From NCBI RefSeq assembly GCF_021919125.1, contig NZ_CP083439.1, positions 1 to 64,000 on the forward strand: a DNA stretch of 64,000 nucleotides. Reading direction: 5' to 3'. The notes beneath the pieces are model-generated. The model did no database searches, was not told the DNA's origin, and saw only the letters and a list, made by a program, of their open reading frames with translations. This DNA comes from Clavibacter sp. A6099. GTDB taxonomy: Bacteria > Actinomycetota > Actinomycetes > Actinomycetales > Microbacteriaceae. Positions within the stretch are counted from its first letter, which is position 1. The number at the start of each line of letters is the position of its first letter. Below, in pieces: positions 13,744-22,874 of this stretch. The position numbers and the translations under genes are program-made.

Positions 13744-13769
13744 CGCGCCGCCCTGGATGGGGCGGCGCG
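13744..13769 (+). terminator. Terminator after ppiA-rhomboid
   Basis: The 10-bp arms CGCGCCGCCC and GGGCGGCGCG enclose a 6-base loop 15 nt after the rhomboid stop codon and are followed by a short T-containing tail. Confidence 0.7.
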
Positions 13770-13820
13770 TTCGTCGTTGCTGCCGTCAGCGGATCCTCAT
13801 GCCCGCGGGCAGCAGCGGGG

Positions 13821-14037
13821 TTATCCACAGGCCAGTCCACAGTGGGGATAGTTACACGCGTGTGATTAGCAGCCGAGGGGGGTCGGTCGCTGACGGCACG
13901 GCGCCATGTCGAATCCGAGCGGATCGCGACGCTCGTGGGCTTCCACGGGTAACCCGTCGTGCCGGCGGGATCCGGCGGAGCGCTCAGCTCGGTTCTCCAC
14001 ATGTGTGGACGGTTGTGCACAGGACGTCTGTGGACAA
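13821..14037. other. Second DnaA-box cluster
   Basis: The 392-nt gap between the rhomboid gene and crgA contains no ORF I would support, but it has several DnaA boxes: TTATCCACA at 13821-13829 (perfect), CAGTCCACA at 13833-13841 (weak), TTCTCCACA at 13993-14001, TGTGGACGG at 14004-14012 (weak), TTGTGCACA at 14013-14021 (one mismatch), and TGTGGACAA at 14029-14037 (perfect, reverse). The density is similar to oriC. It could be a DnaA-titrating or auxiliary site; it is inferred from sequence only. Confidence 0.7.
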
Positions 14038-14069
14038 CGCAGGGCACCAGGGTGCCCCTGGCCGGATGC

Positions 14070-14108
14070 AGAAGAGCCCGTCACCAGCTGATGGTGACGG
14101 GCTCTTCT
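14070..14108. terminator. Strong bidirectional terminator before crgA 3' end
   Basis: A perfect 17-bp stem (14070-14086 with 14092-14108) has a 5-base loop. It lies just downstream of the crgA stop codon (crgA is on the minus strand) and its arm ends in TCTTCT on the plus strand and AGAAGA on the other side. Confidence 0.8.
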
Positions 14109-14121
14109 GATCGCGCTCGGG

Positions 14122-14361
14122 TCAGCGCCACCTGGTGGTCATGAGGAAGCCGACCAGGATGAGGCCGAAGCCGATGAGGATGTTGCCGACGCCGAGGTCG
14201 GGGATGGGGAAGGCGTTGAGGCTGACGTAGTACACGATCAGCCACGCGAGCCCGACGAGCATGAAGCCGAACATGATGGGCTTGAACCACACGGGGTTCG
14301 GGGCGTCCTCGTCCCGCACGCGTTCCTGGCGGGAGGGTCTCGTCGTCTTGTCGCGGGCCAT
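14122..14361 (-). CDS. crgA: Cell division protein CrgA
   Basis: CrgA is a small actinobacterial divisome membrane protein that interacts with FtsZ, FtsI and other wall-synthesis partners. The 79-residue product has a basic cytoplasmic N-terminus, the conserved NPVWFKPIMFGFMLVGL start of helix 1, and a second helix ending MTTRWR, as in the family. A TAGAAT hexamer starts exactly 12 nt before the ATG, suggesting a leaderless mRNA. It is divergent from the sortase gene. Confidence 0.94.
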   Translation of the reverse strand: MARDKTTRPSRQERVRDEDAPNPVWFKPIMFGFMLVGLAWLIVYYVSLNAFPIPDLGVGNILIGFGLILVGFLMTTRWR

Positions 14362-14466
14362 GCGGAGATTCTAGCCGTACCCTCCTCCACCGGGCCGGGA
14401 GGATGCCCGGCTGCACGGGGCGCCTGTGGCGGCGTCGCGCACATCCCGGACACCTACAATCGGCAC

Positions 14467-15267
14467 ATGAGCGCTCAGGAACCCGCCCCTTCGCGCCGCG
14501 CGATGCGGCGACGCGGCCGGCGGGGCGATGCGCTCCTCGGCACGGTCGGCGTCCTCGGCGAGCTCCTCCTCACGGCCGGCGTGCTCATCATGCTGTTCCT
14601 GGGGTGGCAGCTGTGGTTCAACGACATCGTCGTCAGCAGCGGCCAGCGCGACCAGGCGCTGGAGAACAGCCGGAGCTGGGCCACGGCCGCGCCGGACGCG
14701 GCGGCCTCTCCCGACCCGGCCGCCACGCCCGCTGCACCGGGGGATCCCGTCATCACCACCGCGCCCACGTCGGACGCCACCGACTTCGGCAACATCTACA
14801 TCCCGCGCTTCGGATCCGACTACGTGGTGCCGGTCGCGACGGGCGTCGGGCTCGGCAACGTGCTGAACCTCGGCAAGATCGGGCACTACCGCGAGACGCA
14901 GATGCCGGGCCAGGTGGGCAACTTCGCCGTCGCCGCGCACCGCACGACGTACGGCAAGCCCTTCAACCAGATCACGGATCTGCGGGTGGGGGATGCCATC
15001 GTCGTCGAGACGCAGGACGGCTGGTACACCTACCGCTTCCGTACACTCGAGTACGTGAAGCCCACCGGAGTCGACGTGCTCGACGAGGTGCCCCAGGCAC
15101 CGGACGCGCAGCCCGGGGACCGCATCCTCACGATGACGAGCTGCAACCCGCTCTTCTCGGCCGCCGAGCGCGTGGTCGCGTACAGCGTCTTCGAGTCCTG
15201 GCAGCCGCGCTCGGATGCGTCCACGCCCGCGGCGCTGGCCGGCACGTCGTTCGCGAAGGCGGGCTGA
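14467..15267 (+). CDS. Class E sortase
   Basis: Class E sortases are actinobacterial membrane transpeptidases that attach housekeeping surface proteins to peptidoglycan, usually at LAxTG-type signals. The 266-residue protein has a basic N-terminus, one transmembrane anchor (about residues 25-50), an Ala/Pro-rich linker, and a sortase domain from about residue 100 with His158 (AAHRTT) and Cys226 (TMTSCNP). A TACAAT hexamer starts 12 nt before the ATG, so the mRNA is probably leaderless. It is followed at 2 nt by a small membrane protein gene and then the amidotransferase. Confidence 0.92.
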   Translation: MSAQEPAPSRRAMRRRGRRGDALLGTVGVLGELLLTAGVLIMLFLGWQLWFNDIVVSSGQRDQALENSRSWATAAPDAAASPDPAATPAAPGDPVITTAPTSDATDFGNIYIPRFGSDYVVPVATGVGLGNVLNLGKIGHYRETQMPGQVGNFAVAAHRTTYGKPFNQITDLRVGDAIVVETQDGWYTYRFRTLEYVKPTGVDVLDEVPQAPDAQPGDRILTMTSCNPLFSAAERVVAYSVFESWQPRSDASTPAALAGTSFAKAG

Positions 15268-15269
15268 GC

Positions 15270-15428
15270 GTGTACGCGGCCTTCTGGCGTGTCCTGCCCG
15301 GCCCGGTGTGGGTCCGACTGCTCATCGTCCTCGTGCTGCTCGCGGCCGTCCTCTTCTCCCTCGTCACCTGGGTCTTCCCCTGGGTCGACTCCATCGTCAA
15401 CACCCAGGAAGTCACGGTGCATCAGTGA
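15270..15428 (+). CDS. Small single-pass membrane protein
   Basis: This 52-residue protein (GTG start) has one transmembrane helix (about residues 14-36), an aromatic WVFPWVD segment after it, and a short C-terminus. It starts 2 nt after the sortase stop codon and its own stop overlaps the GTG of the amidotransferase (GTGA), so it is translated as part of a three-gene unit. Short proteins of this type sit between the sortase and trpG-like gene in related genomes. The function is unknown. Confidence 0.75.
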   Translation: MYAAFWRVLPGPVWVRLLIVLVLLAAVLFSLVTWVFPWVDSIVNTQEVTVHQ

Positions 15429-16063
15429 CACGCGTCCTCGTCATCGACAACTACGACAGCTTCGTCTACACGCTCAACGGGTACCTGCAGCAGCTGGGCG
15501 CCGAGACCGTGGTGATGCGCAACGACGACCACGCCGCCGCCGACATGGCCGGGGTCATCTCCGAGTACGACGCGGTGCTCGTGTCGCCGGGGCCGGGGAA
15601 GCCCTCCGAGGCCGGCGTCTCGATCCCCACGGTCACGGCGGCGCTCGCATCCGGCACTCCGCTGCTCGGGGTCTGCCTCGGGCACCAGGCGATCGCGGAG
15701 GCGTTCGGCGCCACCGTGACCAACGCCGAGGAGCTCATGCACGGCAAGACCTCGCTCGTGACGCACGACGACGGGGAGTTCTACCTCGGAGTGCCGCAGC
15801 CGTTCACGGCGACGCGCTACCACTCGCTCGCGGTCGTCGACGGGACGGTGCCGTCCGACCTGGTGGTCACGTCGCGCACCGAGGGCGGGGTGATCATGGG
15901 CCTGCGTCACGAGGCGGCGCCCATCGTCGGCGTGCAGTTCCACCCGGAGTCCGTCCTGACCGAGGGCGGCTACCGCATGCTCGGCAACTGGCTGGAGGGC
16001 GCCGGGCTCGCCGGGGCTCGCGACACCGCCTCGCGGCTGTCGCCGCTCGTCCGCGTGGCCTGA
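15425..16063 (+). CDS. Glutamine amidotransferase, anthranilate/aminodeoxychorismate synthase component II
   Basis: This is a class I glutamine amidotransferase that supplies ammonia to a TrpE- or PabB-type partner. The 212-residue protein has the oxyanion motif SPGPGKPSEAG, nucleophile cysteine in GVCLGHQAIAE, and the His-Glu pair in VQFHPESVLTEGG. The partner subunit is not adjacent, so I cannot tell TrpG from PabA; actinobacterial genes at this locus are annotated as either. GTG 15425 overlaps the preceding stop codon. The pknB operon converges on it from the other strand. Confidence 0.92.
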   Translation: MTRVLVIDNYDSFVYTLNGYLQQLGAETVVMRNDDHAAADMAGVISEYDAVLVSPGPGKPSEAGVSIPTVTAALASGTPLLGVCLGHQAIAEAFGATVTNAEELMHGKTSLVTHDDGEFYLGVPQPFTATRYHSLAVVDGTVPSDLVVTSRTEGGVIMGLRHEAAPIVGVQFHPESVLTEGGYRMLGNWLEGAGLAGARDTASRLSPLVRVA

Positions 16064-16235
16064 GCCGTCCGGCGAGGACGCCGTCCAGCGGCGGCCGCCG
16101 GGCGCCAGCGCTCCTGGAGGACGCTCTCGTCTACCGAGCTGTCCCTGGCCGAGCCGACGAGTGCGTAGCGGTGGCCTGCGGCGTGGCGACCGACCGAGGT
16201 CGGGCGGGTCATGCGCGGTGAGGCGCGTGCGCTGA

Positions 16236-17984
16236 TCAGCCGCGCGCGGGATCCGCGGTCGGCGTGCCCGTGGTGGGCGCGGGCGTGCTGCGGACCGCGC
16301 CCGTGCAGTACGTGAGGCCCACCGTAGAGCGCTGGGCGACGTCTCCCGGCGGCACCGACTGCTGGCTCACCGGGGATCCGTCTGCTCGGCTGCAGGACGG
16401 GTCGCGACGGGTGGTGACGACGAGATCCGATGCCTCGAGGAGCTTCTGCGCGTCCACGAGCGGCTGGCCGAGCACGTCCGGCAGGGCGACCTTGCCGTTG
16501 GACAGGATGAGCTTGACCGCGGAGCCCTGGTCGACCTGCTGGGAGGATGCCGGCTCCGTCTGCATGACCACGCCGTCGGGGACCGTCGGCGACGACTGGC
16601 GGACCACCTCGCCCACCTTGAGCCCCGCCGCCTCGAGGGCCGCGGTGGCGGTGCCCTCGTCCATGTTCATGACGTTCGGGACCTGGACCTCCGGCGGGCC
16701 GGAGGAGACGAAGACGTCGATCTCGGTCTTGGCGGCCACGTTCTCGCCCGGGTCCGGGTTGGTGCGCAGCACGATGCCCTCGGCGACCGAGGTGCTGGCC
16801 TCCTCGCGTTCGAGGGGGACGAGGTCGGCCTCCTCGAGGGCCGCGGCCGCGCTCGCGTAGGTGGAGCCCGTGACGTCGGGGACGGTCGGGCTGATGTCGG
16901 GCGGCGCGATGTTGCTGAGGCTGGTGACCCAGATGACGACGGCGATGAGGATCACGACGACCACGGTGACGCCGGCCCAGATCCAGGGCACCGGCGGGCG
17001 GCTCTGGGTGCGCACGGTGCGGTCGTCGTCGACGCCGAGCTGACGGAGCGCCTGCTGGGAGGAGGACGGGCCGGCGGGGGCACCGAAGAGCGTGGCACCC
17101 ACGTCGTTGGTCGGCGCCTCGCGGGGAGCGAGCGTGCCCGCGGCGGCGCGATCGAGGTCGGTGCGGAAGTCGCCCGCCGTCTGGAACCGCGCGTAGCGGT
17201 CCTTCGCCATGGCGTGCAGGACGACCTGGTCGAGCTGGGGGGAGACGGCGTCCTGCACGGTGCTCGGCGCGACGGGCGTCTCGCTGACGTGCTGGTAGGC
17301 GACGGCGACGGCCGTGTCGGCGCGGAACGGCGCCTGGCCGGTGAGCATCTCGAAGAGGACGACGCCGGCGGAGTAGAGGTCGGTGCGCGCATCCACCGAC
17401 TCGCCCTTGGCCTGCTCGGGGGAGAAGTAGCGAGCGGTGCCGAGGATGGCGGTGGTCTGCGCGATGGTGGCCGAGGTGTCGGACACGGCGCGCGCGATGC
17501 CGAAGTCCATGACCTTCACCTGGCCGGTGGACGTGACCATGATGTTGCCGGGCTTGATGTCGCGGTGGACGACGCCCGCGCGGTGCGAGTACTCGAGAGC
17601 GGTGAGGACCTGGCCCATGATGCGGACCGCTTCGTCCGGATCGAGCGGGCCGTCGGTGATGACGTCCTTGAGGAGGCGGCCCTCGACCCGCTCCATGACG
17701 ATGAAGGGGACCGTGTGCGAGGCGCCGTCCTGGTCGGTGACGACGTCCTCGCCCGCGTCGAAGACCCGCACGATGGTGGGGTGCGACATGCGCGCGGCCG
17801 CCTGTGCCTCCTGGCGGAAGCGGCTGCGGAAGGCGGGATCCTCGGCGAGGCCGCGGCGCAGCACCTTGACGGCCACCCGGCGACCGAGTCGGGAGTCGAC
17901 GCCCTCGAAGACGTCGGCCATGCCCCCGCGACCCAGCAGCGCCCCGACCTCGTAGCGGCCGCCCAGCACACGCGTGTCGGTCAC
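16236..17984 (-). CDS. pknB: Serine/threonine protein kinase with PASTA domains
   Basis: This receptor kinase senses muropeptides or lipid II and controls wall growth and division. The 582-residue protein has an N-terminal Hanks kinase domain (Lys40, HRDIKPGN with Asp142, DFG at 160-162), a juxtamembrane segment, one transmembrane helix at about 334-354 and three extracellular PASTA repeats from about 363 to 560. It ends with a Thr/Pro-rich tail. It is the last gene of the fhaA-to-pknB operon; 134 nt separate it from pknA. The start is GTG. Confidence 0.95.
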   Translation of the reverse strand: MTDTRVLGGRYEVGALLGRGGMADVFEGVDSRLGRRVAVKVLRRGLAEDPAFRSRFRQEAQAAARMSHPTIVRVFDAGEDVVTDQDGASHTVPFIVMERVEGRLLKDVITDGPLDPDEAVRIMGQVLTALEYSHRAGVVHRDIKPGNIMVTSTGQVKVMDFGIARAVSDTSATIAQTTAILGTARYFSPEQAKGESVDARTDLYSAGVVLFEMLTGQAPFRADTAVAVAYQHVSETPVAPSTVQDAVSPQLDQVVLHAMAKDRYARFQTAGDFRTDLDRAAAGTLAPREAPTNDVGATLFGAPAGPSSSQQALRQLGVDDDRTVRTQSRPPVPWIWAGVTVVVVILIAVVIWVTSLSNIAPPDISPTVPDVTGSTYASAAAALEEADLVPLEREEASTSVAEGIVLRTNPDPGENVAAKTEIDVFVSSGPPEVQVPNVMNMDEGTATAALEAAGLKVGEVVRQSSPTVPDGVVMQTEPASSQQVDQGSAVKLILSNGKVALPDVLGQPLVDAQKLLEASDLVVTTRRDPSCSRADGSPVSQQSVPPGDVAQRSTVGLTYCTGAVRSTPAPTTGTPTADPARG

Positions 17985-18118
17985 GGACTGCCTCTCGTCG
18001 GGATCGGGAATCGAACGGGGATGAGCTTACCGGGGGTCCGCTGGGGATCCGGGCGGCACCGCGACGCACGGACGGGGGCGGGCGACCCGCCGCCGCCCGC
18101 CCCCTCGGACAGGGCCGG

Positions 18119-20032
18119 TCAGGGGTTCCTGTGGGAGCTGGAGACGAGCGAGCGCTCGTCCGTGCGACCCGGCGCGGGCGTCGGCGCCATGCCGGTGGTG
18201 CCGCCGTTGCCGCCGCCTGTGCCGCCTGTGCCGCCCGTCCCGCCGCCCGTGCCTCCGCCGCCCGTGCCGGTGCCGCCCGGGGCGGCCTCGACGGTGACGG
18301 TCACGGTGCTGCTGTACGGCGACTCGTTGGTGCCGCAGATGGCGAGGTACTTGACGGTGAACGTGCCCGGGTTGGTGCCCACCTTGATCTCGCCCGACGT
18401 GGTCTGCGCGTTCGTCGGGTTCGTGCTGCCGCCCCAGGTGCCGGTGGCGCCCTGCGAGACGGAGTCCGCCTGGATCTGGTACCCGTTCAGCGTCTGGCCG
18501 GCGGGGCAGGAGTAGGCGGGCCAGGAGATGTCCACCGTCTGGCCGGCGCGGACGTCCGTCGGGGTGACCGTGGGCGTGCCCGGTGCCGCGGTGGGCAGCG
18601 TGGGCGGTCCGTAGGCCGTGATCTGGATCGTGGCGCCCTTCGCGACGGTTCCGGTAGGGGTGATGGCGGTGACGCGACCCTCCTCCTCGCCGGACGGCGC
18701 CGCGCTGCCCGTGACGACGGTGACCTTGAGGCCGAGGGCGGTGAGCTCCGCCGTGACCGTCTTCTGGTCGCGGCCGATGTAGTCGTCGCGGTTGACGTCC
18801 ACCGTGCTGGCCGTGGGCGAGGGGGTGGGGGACGGGCTCGGCGAGGGGCTCGCGCTCGGGGTGGCGGTGGTCTCGACCGGCGCCGGGGTCGCATCGTCGC
18901 GGCGCTGGCCGGCGGTGAGGGCGATGGCCCCCGCCACGATGGCGCCGATCACGAGGATCGCGACGACGACGAAGATCCAGATCGCGCGCTTGCGGGCGCG
19001 CGGCTCCTCGGGCTCCTCGTCGTCCGCGTCCTCCAGGAGGAAGGGGTCGGCTGCGCCGGCGCGCGGCCCAGACGACGACAGGACCGTGGTCGCGCCCGTG
19101 TCGGCGGCGCGGCGGCCGGACGGCATGAGCTGCGTGGCCTGCGTGGGCGTGCCCGGATCCGCCAGGGCGGCGGCACCCGCGACGGCCGCGACCGCGATGG
19201 TGGCGGTGGCGACGTCGCCCCGACGGAGCGCCTGCGCGGCGCGCGCGAGGTGCGCGGCGCTCTGCGGACGGTCGGCCGGCTTCTTGGCGATGCACGACAT
19301 CACGAGGTTGCGCACGGGCTCCGCGACCGTGACCGGCAGCTCGGGCGGCAGCTCGTTGATCTGCGCCATGGCGATGGCGACCTGCGACTCGCCCGTGAAG
19401 GGGCGACGGCCGGCCAGGCACTCGTAGGCGACGATGCCCATCGAGTACACGTCGGTGGACGGTGATGCCGGGTGTCCGCTCGCCTGCTCGGGGGAGAGGT
19501 ACTGGACGGTGCCCATGACCTGGCCCGTGGCGGTGAGCGGCACCTGGTCGGCGATGCGCGCGATGCCGAAGTCGGTGATCTTCACACGGCCGTCTGGCGT
19601 GATGAGCAGGTTGCCCGGCTTGATGTCGCGGTGGACGAGCCCGGCCTGGTGCGCGGCGTGGAGGGCCAGCGCGGTCTGGGCGATGATGTCGAGCACCTTG
19701 TCGGTGGACAGCACGCGCTCGCGCTCGAGGATGGTGGAGAGCGCCTCTCCGGGTACCAGCTCCATCACGAGGAAGGCGCTGCCGTCCTCCTCGCCGTAGT
19801 CGAAGACGTTGGCGATGCCCTCGTGGTTGACGAGCGCGGCGTGGCGGGCCTCGGCGCGGAAGCGCTCGAGGAACCCGGGGTCGCCGAGGTACTCGTCCTT
19901 GAGGATCTTGATCGCGACCTTGCGCCCGATGACGAGGTCGGTGGCCTCCCACACCTCGCCCATGCCGCCGATGGCGATGCGATCGCCCAGCTGGTAACGC
20001 CCTCCGAAGGTCAGTCCGCTCGTGGGTCTCAT
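18119..20032 (-). CDS. pknA: Serine/threonine protein kinase, PknA-like with large ectodomain
   Basis: The 637-residue protein has a Hanks kinase domain (Lys42, HRDIKPGN with Asp136, DFG at 154-156), a long linker, one transmembrane helix (in the [19 protein letters not shown] region) and an extracellular part. That part contains a single PASTA-like repeat, then a region with beta-sandwich/fibronectin-like character containing a cysteine pair, and finally a Gly-Thr-rich tail. Mycobacterial PknA lacks such an ectodomain, so this looks like a sensor-equipped variant. Its ATG overlaps the pbpA stop codon (ATGA). Confidence 0.92.
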   Translation of the reverse strand: MRPTSGLTFGGRYQLGDRIAIGGMGEVWEATDLVIGRKVAIKILKDEYLGDPGFLERFRAEARHAALVNHEGIANVFDYGEEDGSAFLVMELVPGEALSTILERERVLSTDKVLDIIAQTALALHAAHQAGLVHRDIKPGNLLITPDGRVKITDFGIARIADQVPLTATGQVMGTVQYLSPEQASGHPASPSTDVYSMGIVAYECLAGRRPFTGESQVAIAMAQINELPPELPVTVAEPVRNLVMSCIAKKPADRPQSAAHLARAAQALRRGDVATATIAVAAVAGAAALADPGTPTQATQLMPSGRRAADTGATTVLSSSGPRAGAADPFLLEDADDEEPEEPRARKRAIWIFVVVAILVIGAIVAGAIALTAGQRRDDATPAPVETTATPSASPSPSPSPTPSPTASTVDVNRDDYIGRDQKTVTAELTALGLKVTVVTGSAAPSGEEEGRVTAITPTGTVAKGATIQITAYGPPTLPTAAPGTPTVTPTDVRAGQTVDISWPAYSCPAGQTLNGYQIQADSVSQGATGTWGGSTNPTNAQTTSGEIKVGTNPGTFTVKYLAICGTNESPYSSTVTVTVEAAPGGTGTGGGGTGGGTGGTGGTGGGNGGTTGMAPTPAPGRTDERSLVSSSHRNP

Positions 20033-21480
20033 CTGTCCAGCACCGCCTCAATCACTTTCTTCGCCACGGGGGCGGCGAGGGTGTTCCCCGAGCCCGATCG
20101 TCCTCGTCCGCCGCCGTCCTCGACCAGGACCGCGACCGCCACCTGCGGGTCCGCCGCCGGCGCGAAGCCGGTGAACCACAGCGTGTACGGGTCGTCGCTG
20201 CCGTTCTGGGCTGTGCCCGTCTTGCCGGCCACGTCGACGCCACTGATTCTCGCATTCGACGCGACGCCGCTCTGGACGTCGTCGATCATCATCCGGGTCA
20301 TGGTGTCGGCGGTCTCCTTCGAGATCGGGTCGGCGAAGCGGCTGGGGGAGAAGCCGGAGAGCTCGCTCAGGTCGGGGTTGAGGACGCTGTCGACGACGGA
20401 CGGCTTCATGACCTCGCCGCCGTTCGCGATCCCGGCGGTGACCATGGCGGTCTGCAGCGGGGTGGCGCGCACGTCGAGCTGCCCGAACGCGGACTGCGCG
20501 GTCTGGGCGTCGTCGAGGTCGGGGGAGAAGACGCTCTTGGCGCTCGCCATGGGCACCTCGATCGACTTGCCGTAGCCGAACGCCTCGGCCATCTTCGCGA
20601 TCCGCTCGGAGCCGAGCGCGATGCCGAGCTGCGCGAACGGGATGTTGCAGCTGAGGCGCAGGGCGGTCGCGATGCTGACCTCGGCCTCCGGGCCGCACGC
20701 GCCCTCGCCGGCGTTGGTGATGACCGTGCCGGTGCCGGGGAGCGTGAACGTCGGCGGGTTGGGGAGCAGCGAGTCGGGCGTGTACTGGCCGGACTCGATG
20801 GCGGCGGCCGCGGTGATGAGCTTAAACGTGGATCCGGGCGGGTTGAGGCTGTTCACCGCGCGGTTGATGAGCGGGTTGGACTTGTCCGCGAGGAGCGACG
20901 AGTAGCTCTGCTGCACGGCGGCGCGGTCGTGCGAGGCCAGCGTGTTCGGGTCGTAGCCGGGCTTCGACACCATCGCGAGGATGCGGCCGGTCTTCGGCTC
21001 GATCGCGACCACGGATCCCTGCAGCGACCCGAGCGCGTCGTAGGCCGCCTGCTGCACCTTCGGGTCGATCGTGAGCTCGACCGACGCGCCCTTCGGGTCC
21101 TGCCCGGTGAACGTGCGCGTGAGGCTGTCGAAGAACTGCGTGCCGCTCGTCCCGCTGAGGACGTCGTTCATGGAGTCCTCGAGCCCGGTGGATCCCTGGC
21201 CGAGCGTGTAGTAGCCGGTGACCGCGCTGTAGAGGTCGGGCCGCGCGTAGGTGCGGAGGAACTTGTAGCGGTCGTCGACCGGGACGGAGGAGGCGATGGG
21301 CGTGCCGTCGACGAGGATCGAGCCGCGCTCGGCCGAGTAGCTGGCGATGATGGTGCGGCTGTTCCGCGGATCCGCCTGCAGCGTGGGCGCGGAGATGACC
21401 TGGATGACCGACGCCGCGACGAACAGGGCCACGAACATGGCCAGGACGAACACGGAGACGCGCTTGAGCTCGCGGTTCAC
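20029..21480 (-). CDS. pbpA: Penicillin-binding protein, class B transpeptidase
   Basis: This D,D-transpeptidase crosslinks peptidoglycan with its SEDS partner RodA. The 483-residue protein has an N-terminal transmembrane anchor (about residues 8-30), a dimerisation domain, and the transpeptidase domain with Ser217-x-x-Lys220 (STFK), Ser277-x-Asn (SCN) and Lys420-Thr-Gly (KTG). GTG 21480 was chosen because it overlaps the rodA stop codon and begins the conserved [11 protein letters not shown]. All active-site motifs are intact. Confidence 0.95.
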   Translation of the reverse strand: MNRELKRVSVFVLAMFVALFVAASVIQVISAPTLQADPRNSRTIIASYSAERGSILVDGTPIASSVPVDDRYKFLRTYARPDLYSAVTGYYTLGQGSTGLEDSMNDVLSGTSGTQFFDSLTRTFTGQDPKGASVELTIDPKVQQAAYDALGSLQGSVVAIEPKTGRILAMVSKPGYDPNTLASHDRAAVQQSYSSLLADKSNPLINRAVNSLNPPGSTFKLITAAAAIESGQYTPDSLLPNPPTFTLPGTGTVITNAGEGACGPEAEVSIATALRLSCNIPFAQLGIALGSERIAKMAEAFGYGKSIEVPMASAKSVFSPDLDDAQTAQSAFGQLDVRATPLQTAMVTAGIANGGEVMKPSVVDSVLNPDLSELSGFSPSRFADPISKETADTMTRMMIDDVQSGVASNARISGVDVAGKTGTAQNGSDDPYTLWFTGFAPAADPQVAVAVLVEDGGGRGRSGSGNTLAAPVAKKVIEAVLDR

Positions 21481-22874
21481 GACTCGACCACCAATCGGGG
21501 CTGGTTGCGGACGGTGTCGGAGAGGCGGAGGAGCAGGGCCGCGATGATCCAGTTGGCCAGCAGCGAGGATCCGCCCGCCGCCATGAACGGGGTCGTCAGG
21601 CCCGTGAGCGGGATGACGCGGGTGACGCCGCCGATGACGATGAAGACCTGCAGCGCGATGACGAACGAGAGGCCGATGCCGAGCAGCTTGCCGAAGTCGT
21701 CCTGGCCCGCGAAGCCGATGCGGAAGCCGCGCGAGACGAGCAGCAGGTAGAGGGCGAGGATCGCGAAGACGCCCGTGAGGCCGAGCTCCTCGCCGAGGCT
21801 CGCGAGGATGAAGTCGCTGTTGGCGAGCGGAGTGAGGTTGGGCATCCCCTCGCCGAGCCCGCGCCCGAACAGGCCCCCGTCGGCCATGCCGAACAGGCCC
21901 GTGACGAGCTGGTAGCTGCCGCCGTTCGCGTCGTACACGGCCGGGTCGAACGGGTTCAACCAGGCGTCGACGCGGCCGCCGACGTAGCCCAGGGTGCTCG
22001 CGCCGTACGCGCCGCCGAGGAACAGGACGAGGCCGAGCACGACCCAGCCGATGCGGCCCGTGCTCACGTAGGTCATGACGATGAAGAGGCCGAAGTAGAG
22101 CAGCGACGTTCCGAGGTCGCGCTGGAAGACCAGCACGCTCATCGACACGGCCCAGACCAGGAGGATCGGGCCGAGATCGCGGATGCGCGGGAACCGCATC
22201 CCGAGGACCTTGACGCCCACCATCGAGAGGCTGTCCCGGGCGGTGACGAGGTAGCCGGCGAAGAAGATCGCGAGGCAGATCTTCGCGATCTCGCCGGGCT
22301 GGAACGAGAAGCCGCCGATGTGGATCCAGACGCGGGCGCCGTTGATGTTCTGGCCGAGGACCGGGAGCATCGGCAGCAGCAGCAGGATGAGGCCCACGAA
22401 CATGGCGATGTAGCGGTAGCGCTGCAGCACGCGGTGGTTCTTCAGCAGGACGATGACCGCGAGCCCGCACACGATGGCGAGGCCCGACCAGACGATCTGC
22501 CGCACGGCCACGCTGTCCCAGCCCGACAGCCCCGCGGCGAGGTCGAGCCGGTAGATGGCGGCGATCCCGAGGCCGTTGAGCACGGTCGCGATGGGGAGGA
22601 TGAAGGGATCCGCGTCGGGCGCCAGCCAGCGCAGCGCCACGTGCATGCCGAGCACGAGGACCGCGAGGCCGGTGGCGGGGATGAAGAAGCTCTGGTCGAA
22701 CGCGCCGAGCACGCCGAGCTGCACGAGGTACAGGGCGCCGCCGTTGATGACGGAGGCCAGCACGACCAGCGCGAGCTCGAGGTTCCTGAGGCGTCGGGGC
22801 ACGTGGATCCGCGGGACCTTGGGTGCGCGCTCGCGGGGGCGCGCCGGGGCGTCCGCCACGCCGGCGCTAGCCAC
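21477..22874 (-). CDS. rodA: SEDS-family peptidoglycan glycosyltransferase RodA/FtsW
   Basis: This is a polytopic membrane glycosyltransferase that polymerises lipid II. The 465-residue protein has about 10-12 hydrophobic helices after a basic N-terminus, with family segments such as VFQRDLGTSLLYFGLF and the late GLTTPFMAAGGSSLLANW. The start is GTG and overlaps pstP by 8 nt, and the 3' end overlaps pbpA by 4 nt. The pairing with PbpA is the standard SEDS-bPBP module. Confidence 0.95.
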   Translation of the reverse strand: MASAGVADAPARPRERAPKVPRIHVPRRLRNLELALVVLASVINGGALYLVQLGVLGAFDQSFFIPATGLAVLVLGMHVALRWLAPDADPFILPIATVLNGLGIAAIYRLDLAAGLSGWDSVAVRQIVWSGLAIVCGLAVIVLLKNHRVLQRYRYIAMFVGLILLLLPMLPVLGQNINGARVWIHIGGFSFQPGEIAKICLAIFFAGYLVTARDSLSMVGVKVLGMRFPRIRDLGPILLVWAVSMSVLVFQRDLGTSLLYFGLFIVMTYVSTGRIGWVVLGLVLFLGGAYGASTLGYVGGRVDAWLNPFDPAVYDANGGSYQLVTGLFGMADGGLFGRGLGEGMPNLTPLANSDFILASLGEELGLTGVFAILALYLLLVSRGFRIGFAGQDDFGKLLGIGLSFVIALQVFIVIGGVTRVIPLTGLTTPFMAAGGSSLLANWIIAALLLRLSDTVRNQPRLVVES

